From the NCBI RefSeq assembly GCF_902833645.1, contig NZ_CADFGE010000002.1:561158-625157 (forward strand): a stretch of 64,000 bases of DNA, written 5' to 3'. Every line of letters starts with the position of its first letter. Position 1 is the first letter of the stretch. Under the pieces are notes generated by a model that saw only the letters and a list, made by a program, of their open reading frames with translations, was not told where the DNA came from and did no database searches. Positions 54,585 through 63,449 of the stretch are shown one piece after another. Origin of the DNA: Paraburkholderia fungorum. GTDB taxonomy: Bacteria > Pseudomonadota > Gammaproteobacteria > Burkholderiales > Burkholderiaceae. Both the position numbers and the translations under genes were made by a program.

Positions 54585-55550
54585 TTACTTGGTGACCAGA
54601 TCGACAGGCGTTTCGACGACGCCCGACAATTCCGACTGCTTCTTGTGCTCGGCGAGCGCCTTGAGCGCCGTATCGATACCGAATACGGCCTGCTTGGCGG
54701 CGTACTGATTGGCGGTGGCGAGCACGCGGCCGTCGGCGAGCATCGGCTTGATCGCGTCGATGTCGTCGTAGCCCACCACCTGCACCTTGCCCGCCTTGCC
54801 TGCCGCGCGCACCGCCGAGACCGCGCCGATTGCCATGTTGTCATTGCCGCACAGCAGCGCCTTGACGTCCGGGTTGGCATTGAGAATCTGGCTCGCGACC
54901 GCGTTGCCCTTGTCGATTTCCCACTCGCCCGATTGCAGCGAGACGACCTTCATGCCGCCCGTTGCCATGGCCTGCTTGAAGCCGGCTGTGCGCTGCTGCG
55001 CGTTGGTGGTGGTCGACACGCCTTCAATGATGGCCACGTTGTCGCCCGACTTGAGGTGCTTGGCCAGATAGTCACCCACCTTCTGCGCGCCCTTCGCGTT
55101 ATCCGGACCGACAAACGGAATGTTCAGGTCCTTCGACTTGAGCACGGCCGGATCCAGCTGGTTATCGATGTTGACCACGATAATGCCGGCGTCGACCGCT
55201 TTCTTGAGCACCGGCACCAGCGCCTTGGAGTCGGCCGGGGCGATCACGAGTGCGTCGACCTTCGAGACGATCATCTGCTCGACGATGCGAATCTGGTTAG
55301 CCGTATCCGTCTCGTCCTTGATGCCGTTCGTGACGAGATCGAATTTCGTGGGATTCTGCTTCTGATAGTTCTTCGCGCCGGTTTCCATGGTCAGGAAAAA
55401 CTCGTTCGCCAGCGACTTCATCACCAGAGCGACTTTCGGCTTGTGGGCAGTCTGGGCGAACGCTGCGGGCATCGGCAGAATCGATACGGCGAGGAAAGCC
55501 GCGCTGGCTACGATAGCGCGACGCCGCGCCGGTTGGAAATGACGAATCAT
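54585..55550 (-). CDS. rbsB: Ribose-binding periplasmic protein
   Basis: 321 residues. ATG at 55550 has AAGGAGA six bases upstream and begins a signal peptide ending AAFAQ at about residue 33. The rest is a periplasmic sugar-binding fold of the ribose type (KVALVMKSLANEFFLTMETG, DALVIAPADSKALVPVLKKA, NIPFVGPDNAKGAQKVGDYL, KALLCGNDNMAIGAV). First gene of the minus-strand ribose operon. Confidence 0.92.
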   Translation of the reverse strand: MIRHFQPARRRAIVASAAFLAVSILPMPAAFAQTAHKPKVALVMKSLANEFFLTMETGAKNYQKQNPTKFDLVTNGIKDETDTANQIRIVEQMIVSKVDALVIAPADSKALVPVLKKAVDAGIIVVNIDNQLDPAVLKSKDLNIPFVGPDNAKGAQKVGDYLAKHLKSGDNVAIIEGVSTTTNAQQRTAGFKQAMATGGMKVVSLQSGEWEIDKGNAVASQILNANPDVKALLCGNDNMAIGAVSAVRAAGKAGKVQVVGYDDIDAIKPMLADGRVLATANQYAAKQAVFGIDTALKALAEHKKQSELSGVVETPVDLVTK

Positions 55551-55750
55551 TAATGTCTCCTTTTTGCTCGTTCGGTCTACGTACTGATAGCCGTTGAGTC
55601 GCGTGATGGGCAGGTTCGCCACACTTGCCGCCACCCCCGGTGAAACCCTTGGGTTCCTTGCCAGATGCTGGGACGAGTACGGCCAGGTCCAATGCTATCC
55701 TCGCGATCCACGTTATGCTATGCCCAATTTTAAAACTTAGCGTTACAAAA

Positions 55751-56623
55751 ATGGAACACATAGACTGGGACGACCTGCGGATTCTGGTGGAGATCGCGCG
55801 CGGCGGAACCATGCGAGCGGCCGCTGCGGCATGCGATCTGAGTGCGCCGACCCTGTCGCGCCGCCTGACCGAGCTTGAACGGCGGCTGGGCGAGCCGCTC
55901 ATCGACCGGGTCCCGTCGGGCTGCACGGTCACGGCCTTCGGCGCGCGGGTGCTGGCCTGGGCCGAGCAGATGGAGGATCTCGCCCACCAGATCGAGCGCG
56001 CCGCGGACGTGACCGGGGGCGCAGCCGCTCACGGCACGGTGCGGATCAATGCCGTCGAATGGCCTTCTTACATTTTGCTTAAGCTGCTCGGTTCGTTCCA
56101 GGATCGGCTGCCCGGCCTCGCCATCGAAGTGCTGACTTCACGGCGGCCGTATAGCCTTGCCCGCCGCGAAGCGGACATCGCGCTGTGGTCCGAATGTCCC
56201 GACGAGGGCGATCTGTATGTCCGGCGCATCGGCAGGATCCGTTTTGGGCTCTACGGTTCGCGCGACTACTATCTGCGCCACAAGGCGGCGATCGTGCGCA
56301 AGGAATGGGACAAGCTGTCGTTCGTCGGTTATGACGACCGGCAGCCCGATCACCCTGCCACGCAATGGTTGAAGAGCCTGCCCGGCGCGCCGGCCCCCTC
56401 GCTGCGCAGCAGCTATGGCATGGGCGTATTCGACGGCGTGCTGGGGGGCTCCGGGCTCGGCGTGCTGGCTCAACTCGCGGGCGACACCACGAGCGACCTG
56501 GTCTGCGTCGAGAAGCACATCAAGGCGCTCGACCAAGACGTGTGGATGGTGCTGCATCCCGCCCTGCGCGATAGCGAGCGCATCCGGACCGTGGCTAACC
56601 TCATTGCCGAGATTTTTCGTTAG
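55751..56623 (+). CDS. LysR family transcriptional regulator
   Basis: 290 residues from the ATG at 55751 (MEHIDWDDLRILVEIARGGT), HTH by residue 60, effector domain after. Divergent from rbsB with a 200-base shared region, so the likely regulator of the nucleoside/ribose operon in place of the LacI-type RbsR. Its last 23 bases overlap the convergent Rrf2 gene. Confidence 0.88.
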   Translation: MEHIDWDDLRILVEIARGGTMRAAAAACDLSAPTLSRRLTELERRLGEPLIDRVPSGCTVTAFGARVLAWAEQMEDLAHQIERAADVTGGAAAHGTVRINAVEWPSYILLKLLGSFQDRLPGLAIEVLTSRRPYSLARREADIALWSECPDEGDLYVRRIGRIRFGLYGSRDYYLRHKAAIVRKEWDKLSFVGYDDRQPDHPATQWLKSLPGAPAPSLRSSYGMGVFDGVLGGSGLGVLAQLAGDTTSDLVCVEKHIKALDQDVWMVLHPALRDSERIRTVANLIAEIFR

Positions 56624-57086
56624 ACCGGCGCGCGGGCCGGCGCGTCGAATCCGGCTGCTGGCTGCGTGCAAACCGTTCGTCGAAATCGCGTACCAGCATC
56701 CCGACTGTAATTGCGCCGAACCGCGCAAGCAACGCAGCTTCTGCCTCTCGAACCGTCTCTGACAGACGGACGTTGACGGCTTGCTCGACGAGACATTCCG
56801 GATGATCTTCCGTGAACAGTTCGGAAAAAATCGGCGGCTCCCCGACGGCCCGGTAGACGTCCAGCAACGTCAGTTCATCAAGATTTTTCGACACGATCCA
56901 ACCGCCGCCGTGCCCTTTCTCGGACTGCACGTAACCCTGATCCCTTAGGCCGGCCAGCATGCGCCGCACGACGACGGGGTTCGTGCCCAGCATCTGCGCG
57001 ATCGTTTCAGACGTCAGCGGGCCATCATGCCGGTCCATGTGAATCAGGGCATGCAGCATTCGCGACAGGCGGCTATCCGTTCTCAT
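56601..57086 (-). CDS. Rrf2 family transcriptional regulator
   Basis: 161 residues. Rrf2 winged helix: residues 1-70 (SRMLHALIHMDRHDGPLTSE, VVRRMLAGLRDQGYVQSEKG, GGGWIVSKNLDELTLLDVY). Rrf2 proteins often carry a cysteine-bound cluster; here only one Cys lies in the effector loop (ECLVEQAVN), so iron-sulfur sensing is unlikely. Divergent from the thioredoxin-reductase-like gene it probably controls. Confidence 0.88.
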   Translation of the reverse strand: MRTDSRLSRMLHALIHMDRHDGPLTSETIAQMLGTNPVVVRRMLAGLRDQGYVQSEKGHGGGWIVSKNLDELTLLDVYRAVGEPPIFSELFTEDHPECLVEQAVNVRLSETVREAEAALLARFGAITVGMLVRDFDERFARSQQPDSTRRPARRSNEKSRQ

Positions 57087-57130
57087 TCATCGCCTCAGGT
57101 TCAGGAAGCATGGCGGACGAACCCACTCAC

Positions 57131-57147
57131 GCAACATTCGAAGTTGC
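57131..57147. promoter_or_regulatory. Palindrome between Rrf2 and reductase genes
   Basis: GCAAC-ATTCGAA-GTTGC is a 17-base dyad, five perfect outer pairs and two inner ones. It lies in the 173-base divergent gap, 45 bases before the Rrf2 start, the expected place for the Rrf2 operator. Confidence 0.5.
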
Positions 57148-57259
57148 GTTAAGTATAGCATCGCCCTATCATGCAACTCGTGATGTTTCATGAAGCGGTT
57201 GGCGTCATTTTGACCATGGCCCATCGGTGTGGACGTCGGCACAAACCAGGAGAAAGGAT

Positions 57260-58177
57260 ATGCATACCCAGCATGATGTGATCGTTGTGGGCGGGAGTTT
57301 CGCGGGCCTGTCGGCCGCCATGCAGCTTGCGCGCGCCAGAAGGAACGTGCTTGTCATCGACACCGGCTTGCCGCGCAACCGTTTTGCCTCGCACGCTCAC
57401 GGCTTCTTCGGCCAGGATGGCAAACCGCCCGCGGAGATCATTCGCGAAGCTGCGTCGCAGCTTGCGGCCTACCCAACGGTTCAGTGGGTCAAAGGCGAGG
57501 CTGTCACCGCGCAACGGACTGACAACGCCTTCAGCGTCGCGCTTTCGGACGGCCGCATTGAATCGGCTTCCCGGCTTATTCTCGCGACCGGCGTGCGAGA
57601 CGAACTGCCCGTCATACCGGGCTTGCAGGAGCGCTGGGGCAGGACGGCACTGCATTGCCCGTACTGCCACGGGTACGAGGTTCGGGACCGGCGTCTCGGC
57701 GTACTGGGCAATCATCCGTTGTCGGCTTACCAGGCGCTCCTCATTCCCGACTGGGGTCCGACGACGTATTTCACGCAGGGCACCTTCGAGCCCGACGCAG
57801 GACAACTTGCCCATCTGGCGGCGCGCAACGTTCGCATCGAGCGCTCGCCGGTAGTCGAACTGCTCGGTCAGGCTCCACACCTCGAGGCGCTCAGATTGGC
57901 CGATGGACGCGTTGTCGCGATCGACGCGCTGTTCGTCGCACCGAGGACGCACATAAACAGCACGCTCGCGGAACAACTCGGCTGTGCATTCGATGACGCG
58001 CCGCTTGGGCCCGTCATCAGGGTCGACGACCTGAAGCAGACGACAGTAGAAGGCGTCTATGCGGCGGGCGACGTGTCGAACAAGATGACCAACGCGACGT
58101 TTGCGTCGGCGGCCGGCGTGGCAGCGGGCGTCGGTGCGCATCATTCGCTGGTGCCGGAGCTGGCACAGCACAAGTAA
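57260..58177 (+). CDS. Thioredoxin-reductase-like FAD/NAD(P) oxidoreductase
   Basis: 305 residues. FAD motif VIVVGGSFAGLSAAMQLARA at residue 5, the redox pair CPYC in ALHCPYCHGYEVRDRR near 133, and GVYAAGDVSNKMTNATFASA near the end. Overall like TrxB, but the active site is CPYCHG rather than CATC. AAAGG stands before the ATG at 57260; the frame extends to 57227 but lacks homology. Physiological partner unknown. Confidence 0.88.
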   Translation: MHTQHDVIVVGGSFAGLSAAMQLARARRNVLVIDTGLPRNRFASHAHGFFGQDGKPPAEIIREAASQLAAYPTVQWVKGEAVTAQRTDNAFSVALSDGRIESASRLILATGVRDELPVIPGLQERWGRTALHCPYCHGYEVRDRRLGVLGNHPLSAYQALLIPDWGPTTYFTQGTFEPDAGQLAHLAARNVRIERSPVVELLGQAPHLEALRLADGRVVAIDALFVAPRTHINSTLAEQLGCAFDDAPLGPVIRVDDLKQTTVEGVYAAGDVSNKMTNATFASAAGVAAGVGAHHSLVPELAQHK

Positions 58178-58310
58178 GCCCTATCGCGGCGCGCCCTGCG
58201 CTAACCCGATGGCGGTCCGGACCCGGGCCGCCACTCGCGCGTCAAACACCCTTCTCTCATCCCCAAAGCGCTCACAGCGCCCGCCATCAGGTTGTTATTT
58301 TCGTTTACCG

Positions 58311-58327
58311 ATGTAATGATATAACAT
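58311..58327. promoter_or_regulatory. Zur-like box upstream of the TonB system
   Basis: ATGTAATGATATAACAT. The right half TATAACAT fits the proteobacterial zinc-uptake-regulator consensus (ATGTTATA-N-TATAACAT) exactly; the left half has two changes. Position is 84 bases before the receptor start, suited to repression. The rest of the 233-base gap shows only a small dyad at 58268-58280. Confidence 0.45.
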
Positions 58328-58410
58328 TCTGGCGCGCCGAACAGCGTAGCCGAAGAACGTCGACAAGACGGAAACGCCTCCATCCAGTGCTCAACCCTGA
58401 ATAAATAAAG

Positions 58411-60756
58411 ATGAAAAACCGCACGCGCGTCTCTCACGCAGCCTTGCTGCTGTTCGCTATCGCCGCTCATGTCCATGCCGCGCCCGACGACGCTTCGGTG
58501 ACGGGCGCCGTCACCGACACAGCGGGCAAGCCCGTCCGGAACGCCACGGTGAGCATTCAGACCGCAAGCGGCGCCGCCATCAGCGAAGCAAAAACGGACG
58601 CGGACGGCCATTTCGCGATCGCTCACGTGAGTCCGGGCACCTATGCGGTTGTCGTCACGGCCCCGGGGTTCGCGAGCGGCAGCAGCATCGCGACCACCAC
58701 CGCGGGCGCGCCAGGCGCGGTCAGCATCAAACTCGCTCAAAGCGACACACTCGACGTTCAGGTGAATGCAAAACGTCTCGATCGGGCCCGCAATGGGCTG
58801 CAGCCGGAAACCGGCAGCAGCGTGTACCGCTTCAGCCAGGCCGATATCAACGCCCTGCCCGCGGGACAGGACACGCCGTTGAACCAGGTGTTGCTGCAGG
58901 CGCCCGGCGTGGCAAGCGATTCCTATGGTCAATTGCACGTGCGCGGAGACCACGCGAACCTGCAATACCGCATCAACGGCATCATCATTCCCGAGCCGAT
59001 CAGCGGTTTCGGCCAGTCGCTCGACACTCGCATCATCGACCAGGTCAACCTGCTCACCGGCGCATTGCCGGCGCAGTACGGCTACCGCACCGCAGGCGTC
59101 GTGGACATCCGCACGAAGTCCGGCGATGCAGGCAACGGCGGGTCCATCGACGTGTTCGGCGGCAGCCATCAGACGATCAAGACCAGCGCGGATGTATTCG
59201 GCAGCCAGGGGCCGTTCAGCTACTACTTCAGCGGCTCAGTCGGCATGAACAACCTCGGGATCGAGAATCCCACCTCCAGTGCGAATGCGATTCACGACCA
59301 CACCCGGCAGGGCGATGCGTTCGGCTACATGTCGTACATCATCAACCCGCTCACGCGCGTGAGCGTGATGTTCGGCACCACCAGCAACCAGTTCGAGATT
59401 CCCAACACGCCAGGCCTACAGACCAACTTCACGCTCAACGGCAACAACACCTTCGACTCAGCCCAGTTGAACGAAACGCAATCGGAGTTGAACAACTTTG
59501 CCGTGGTCGCGCTTCAGGGCACCAATGGCGGCGCCCTCGACTATCAGGTCGCCCTCTTTACGCGCTACACGCGAACCCAGTTCAATCCCGATCCGGTTGG
59601 CGATCTGCTCTTCAACGGCGTGGCGTCGCAGGATTTTCACAGCAATTCGGCCAACGGCGCGCAGGTAGACACAACCTGGCGGCTGAACGACAAGCATACG
59701 GTTCGGGCCGGTATCTTCTTCCAGCAAGAACACGCGGTGTTCAACGACAGCGTCAACGTATTCGCGACAGACAGCAACGGCAACCAGCTATCCGATCAAC
59801 CGTTCAATATTCAGGATTCCAGCAGCAAGACCGGCTATCTGTACAGCGCCTACGTGCAGGACGAGTGGAAACTCACCGACAAGCTCACGCTGAACTATGG
59901 CCTTCGCTATGACAAGATGGACGAGTACGTCAGCGCGAGCCAGCTTAGCCCGCGCATCGGCCTCGTCTATACGCTTACGCCGACAACGACGCTCCATGCC
60001 GGCTACGCGCGCTATTTCACGCCACCGGCGTTCGAACTGGTGTCGGGCTCGACTATCAGCCGCTTTAACGGCACGACCAATCAGAGTCCGTCGAGCGAGA
60101 ACGGCCAGGTACAACCGGAACGCAGCCATTATTTCGATCTCGGCGTGACCCAGCGCCTGGGCTCGAACGTTACGGTCGGACTCGACGCTTACTACAAGAA
60201 GTCGACCAACCTGCTCGACGAAGGACAGTTCGGTTCCGCGCTCATCTTCACGCCGTTCAACTACCGGCAGGGTCGCGTGTATGGGGTCGAGTTCACGGCC
60301 AACTACAAGCAGAACAATGTATCGGCGTACATGAATCTCGCGTGGAGCCGCGCACAGGGAACCCAGATCGATTCGGCACAGTTCAATTTCGATCCGGCGG
60401 AACTCGCCTATATCAACGATCACTGGGTCTACCTGGATCACGACCAGCGCATTACCGCTTCATTCGGCGGGACCTACGATCTCGGCAGAACGACGTTCAC
60501 GTTCGACGGGCTGGTGGGAAGCGGTTTGCGTAGCGGCTTTGCGAACACCGACAAGCTGCCGCTCTATGCGCAGGTCAATCTCGGCGTGATACAGCACTTC
60601 AATCAGCCGCTGATCGGGAAGTTCGACGCACGGCTGATGGTCGTCAACGCGTTCAACCGCGTCTATGAGTTGCGCGACGGATCGGGTATCGGCGTGGGCG
60701 CGCCGCAGTATGGCCCGCACTTCGCCGTCTACGCCGGCATCACCAAGAATTTCTGA
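58411..60756 (+). CDS. TonB-dependent outer-membrane receptor with N-terminal CarboxypepD-like domain
   Basis: 781 residues. Signal peptide (residues 1-24), then an Ig-like regulatory domain (about 27-110, VTGAVTDTAGKPVRNATVSI), plug (GLQPETGSSVYRFSQADINA, YRINGIIIPEP), and a barrel ending in Phe (HFAVYAGITKNF). With ExbB, ExbD and TonB genes after it, it is a complete uptake module. The Zur-like box suggests zinc or another metal complex; substrate unproven. Confidence 0.9.
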   Translation: MKNRTRVSHAALLLFAIAAHVHAAPDDASVTGAVTDTAGKPVRNATVSIQTASGAAISEAKTDADGHFAIAHVSPGTYAVVVTAPGFASGSSIATTTAGAPGAVSIKLAQSDTLDVQVNAKRLDRARNGLQPETGSSVYRFSQADINALPAGQDTPLNQVLLQAPGVASDSYGQLHVRGDHANLQYRINGIIIPEPISGFGQSLDTRIIDQVNLLTGALPAQYGYRTAGVVDIRTKSGDAGNGGSIDVFGGSHQTIKTSADVFGSQGPFSYYFSGSVGMNNLGIENPTSSANAIHDHTRQGDAFGYMSYIINPLTRVSVMFGTTSNQFEIPNTPGLQTNFTLNGNNTFDSAQLNETQSELNNFAVVALQGTNGGALDYQVALFTRYTRTQFNPDPVGDLLFNGVASQDFHSNSANGAQVDTTWRLNDKHTVRAGIFFQQEHAVFNDSVNVFATDSNGNQLSDQPFNIQDSSSKTGYLYSAYVQDEWKLTDKLTLNYGLRYDKMDEYVSASQLSPRIGLVYTLTPTTTLHAGYARYFTPPAFELVSGSTISRFNGTTNQSPSSENGQVQPERSHYFDLGVTQRLGSNVTVGLDAYYKKSTNLLDEGQFGSALIFTPFNYRQGRVYGVEFTANYKQNNVSAYMNLAWSRAQGTQIDSAQFNFDPAELAYINDHWVYLDHDQRITASFGGTYDLGRTTFTFDGLVGSGLRSGFANTDKLPLYAQVNLGVIQHFNQPLIGKFDARLMVVNAFNRVYELRDGSGIGVGAPQYGPHFAVYAGITKNF

Positions 60757-60793
60757 TTCCGTCAGGCTATACAGAGCGACGAAGAGGTAGGAC

Positions 60794-61453
60794 ATGCAAG
60801 ATTGGGCAAGTGTTCTGGCAGCGGTACGCGTGGGCGGATGGGTCATCTATCCGCTGACGGTACTCGCTATTCTGGCGGTCGCGATTACGCTCGAGCGGGC
60901 GTATGTGTTTCTGCGCTTTGGCCGCTTGCCGGGCACGCAGGGTAACGCGCACACCATCACGCACGAAATCGCCGCGCCCGGCTCGGCCCTCGATTGGGCC
61001 GGCAGATTAAAGGATGCGTCCAGTCAGAACGCGTTCAGACGCATGAGCGCGCCGTGGGCGCCCGATCCTTCCGTGCCGCTGTGGCTGCGCGAAGCAAAGG
61101 CGCAATCGGTTGCCTCGCAGATCGAACGCGACATGAGCAAAGGTTTCTGGGTGCTGGAAACCATCGTGACGGCAGCGCCTTTGCTGGGTCTGCTGGGCAC
61201 CATTGTCGGCATGATGCATTCGTTCCAGTTGTTCGGTGGCGATGGCCTCGTCGATCCGGGCGGCGTGACAGGCGGCGTGGCACAGTCGTTGGTGGCGACC
61301 GCGATCGGCCTGGTGGTTGCCCTGTTTGCGCTCTTTGCATTCAACTATTTCTCGCGCCGGCTCGAACGGCTCATGGACGAACTCGAGTCGTTCGCCAATG
61401 CACGGCTCGGCGAAATCCGTCTTGCCGACACGCCCGCGGGAGCGCTGCCGTGA
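60794..61453 (+). CDS. exbB: ExbB-type proton-channel protein
   Basis: 219 residues; three membrane helices (about 15-35, 118-140, 165-190). The ExbB/TolQ signature VLETIVTAAPLLGLLGTIVG and VAQSLVATAIGLVVALFALF are clear. AGAGGT before the ATG. With ExbD it powers TonB. GTGA overlap with exbD. Confidence 0.9.
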   Translation: MQDWASVLAAVRVGGWVIYPLTVLAILAVAITLERAYVFLRFGRLPGTQGNAHTITHEIAAPGSALDWAGRLKDASSQNAFRRMSAPWAPDPSVPLWLREAKAQSVASQIERDMSKGFWVLETIVTAAPLLGLLGTIVGMMHSFQLFGGDGLVDPGGVTGGVAQSLVATAIGLVVALFALFAFNYFSRRLERLMDELESFANARLGEIRLADTPAGALP

Positions 61454-61848
61454 AGTTCAAGCGTTCGCGCGCGGTAAAGCGCGGCCGCATCGAAATCATT
61501 CCGATGATCGATGTGATGTTCTTTCTGCTGGCGACCTTCATGCTCGCATCGCTCGCGATGCAACGGCTCGACGCCGTCAAGATCAATCTCCCGGCCGGCC
61601 GCGCACAGCAAATGGCGGCCCATGAACCGCTTACGATTTCCGTGGACAGCAGCAACGCGATCTTTGTGAACCATCAGTCAGTTCGTCTCGATCAGATCGA
61701 GCCGATGGTGAAACGGCTGTTGCAACCGGACGGCAATGTCGTGATTGCCGCTGACGACGCTGCCGGCCACGGCGTGGTGGTTCAGGCAATGCTGGCCGCA
61801 CGCCGTGCCGGCGCCGAGCGGTTCCTGATCGCCGTACATCGTGAATAA
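61450..61848 (+). CDS. exbD: ExbD-type protein
   Basis: 132 residues; start is GTG at 61450 overlapping the exbB stop. One membrane helix with the conserved Asp (IIPMIDVMFFLLATFMLAS) and a periplasmic domain (EPLTISVDSSNAIFVNHQSV). A longer frame from 60994 is a shadow of exbB. Stop overlaps the tonB start. Confidence 0.9.
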   Translation: MKFKRSRAVKRGRIEIIPMIDVMFFLLATFMLASLAMQRLDAVKINLPAGRAQQMAAHEPLTISVDSSNAIFVNHQSVRLDQIEPMVKRLLQPDGNVVIAADDAAGHGVVVQAMLAARRAGAERFLIAVHRE

Positions 61849-62581
61849 GCGGATGCGCGTGGCCATCGCCGCAGGCGATTCTCCGTCGATACGGTTCGCA
61901 CTGGCGGTACTGGTCGCGCTAATCGTATGGATAGCGTTCCTGATTCAGGTAGGGCACTGGTTGCGTCCGTCGCCCGCCGCGCGCGTGCAGGACAAGCCCC
62001 TCGAGATGCGGGTGATGGAACTCGATCCGCCGAAAGCTACAGTTGCGACGCCTTCCGTGGCTCCGCCTGCGCCCGTTCAGCCCGCTGCGGGCAAACCACG
62101 GCAAGCTGCTGATCCGCGCGCTCACACGTCGACGCATTCACGCACGCCACCCCCTGTGCCGTCGAAGCCGGAGGCGCGTCCGGTGCAAAACGTACCGCCG
62201 GCTCAGTCGACGCCCGCAATGCAAGAGCCGAAGACGGCCGCCGAGCCGCCCGCGCGCACTGCCGCCCCCTCCGACGAAAGCGCAACCGCTATACCGTCCG
62301 CAAAATCAGTTGGCGACGCCGCGGCGCATTCCATTTCCCAACCGTTGCCGGAACTGCCCGATGATTTGCGCGAGCAGGCGTATCAAACCGTCGCGACGGC
62401 CCGCTTCGTGATCCACGCCGACGGATCGGTCGATGTGGAGCTCATCAAACCGACGCCCAATCCCCGGCTCAACCAACTCCTTCTTGAAGCGCTGCGCAAA
62501 TGGCGTTTCTTTCCGGCGATGCAGGCAGGGCATCCTGTCGAAAGCCGGCAAGACATTCGTGTGCATTTCAACGTGAACTAG
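61841..62581 (+). CDS. tonB: TonB energy transducer
   Basis: 246 residues; GTG at 61841 (ATG at 61853 also possible). One helix near residues 18-38, a Pro/Ala-rich linker (about 55-160), and the TonB C-terminal domain (TARFVIHADGSVDVELIKPT, LLEALRKWRFFPAMQAG). Completes the private ExbB-ExbD-TonB set for the receptor upstream. Six bases from the convergent ABC permease gene. Confidence 0.88.
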   Translation: MNKRMRVAIAAGDSPSIRFALAVLVALIVWIAFLIQVGHWLRPSPAARVQDKPLEMRVMELDPPKATVATPSVAPPAPVQPAAGKPRQAADPRAHTSTHSRTPPPVPSKPEARPVQNVPPAQSTPAMQEPKTAAEPPARTAAPSDESATAIPSAKSVGDAAAHSISQPLPELPDDLREQAYQTVATARFVIHADGSVDVELIKPTPNPRLNQLLLEALRKWRFFPAMQAGHPVESRQDIRVHFNVN

Positions 62582-62587
62582 CGAAGC

Positions 62588-63439
62588 TCAGCCCTTCGTC
62601 GCGCCAAACGTCAAGCCGGCCACGAAATGCTTCTGCATGGCGAAGAACATCGCGACAGAGGGCAACGCGGCGAGAATCGACCCGGCGGACACAAGATTCC
62701 ACGCAGTGGTCCACTGTCCCTTCAACGCCGCGACACCGACAGTAATCGGCGCGGCGTCGTCACCTTGCGTCAGACACAAGGCCCAGAAGTAGTCATTCCA
62801 CACGAAGGTGAATACGAGAATTGCCAATGCGGCAAGCGCGGGACGGATCAGCGGCAACACGATCTTGAAGAACACGGTCCATTCGTTCGCGCCTTCGATG
62901 CGCGCCGCCTCAACCAGTTCGAATGGCAACTGCTTGATGAAGTTGCGCAGAAACAGCGCGCAAAATCCGGTCTGAAACGACACATGGAACAGAATCAGCG
63001 CGCTCACTGTGTTGAACAGACCAAGCTGCAACGACAGGTCCCGCACTGGAATCATCAACACCTGAACCGGCACGAAGTTGCCCGCGACAAACGTCGCAAA
63101 CAGCGTGGAATTGCCACGGAACCGGTAGATGGCCAGCGCGAAACCCGCCATGGCCGCAAGCGCAATCGACCCCACCACGGCCGGCACCGTAATCAGCACG
63201 CTGTTCCAGAAGTAGTGCAGCATCGGGGAAGTCGTCAGCGCCTCGCGATAGTTGTCGAACATCGCGAAGTGCTTCGGCCAGCCCCAGTAATTGCCCTCGC
63301 TCAGCTCCTCGGTGGAACGCACCGAGGTCACGAGCACCGCGATCATCGGCAGCAGCCAGATCAGCAGCGCGAGCGGCAAAGTCAGTTTGTACGCGCGGCG
63401 CGTGAGCGGCTTCCATTTGTCGATCGGGATCGGAAACAT
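62588..63439 (-). CDS. Sugar ABC transporter permease, MalG type
   Basis: 283 residues, six hydrophobic segments, with the MalG-type coupling loop EAARIEGANEWTVFFKIVLPLIRPALAA shortened here to its key part ARIEGANEWTVF. The N-terminus (KWKPLTRRAYKLTLPLALLI) is typical of the sugar-permease second subunit. It follows the MalF-type gene by ten bases on the minus strand. Confidence 0.9.
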   Translation of the reverse strand: MFPIPIDKWKPLTRRAYKLTLPLALLIWLLPMIAVLVTSVRSTEELSEGNYWGWPKHFAMFDNYREALTTSPMLHYFWNSVLITVPAVVGSIALAAMAGFALAIYRFRGNSTLFATFVAGNFVPVQVLMIPVRDLSLQLGLFNTVSALILFHVSFQTGFCALFLRNFIKQLPFELVEAARIEGANEWTVFFKIVLPLIRPALAALAILVFTFVWNDYFWALCLTQGDDAAPITVGVAALKGQWTTAWNLVSAGSILAALPSVAMFFAMQKHFVAGLTFGATKG

Positions 63440-63449
63440 GACCGGCTCC

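Noticed and set aside
50496..55553. 1685-codon open frame on the plus strand opposite the whole ribose operon
   Set aside because: It is antisense to five well-recognised genes; its Arg/His/Asp/Ala-rich text has no domain and is what strong third-position GC bias gives on the opposite strand.
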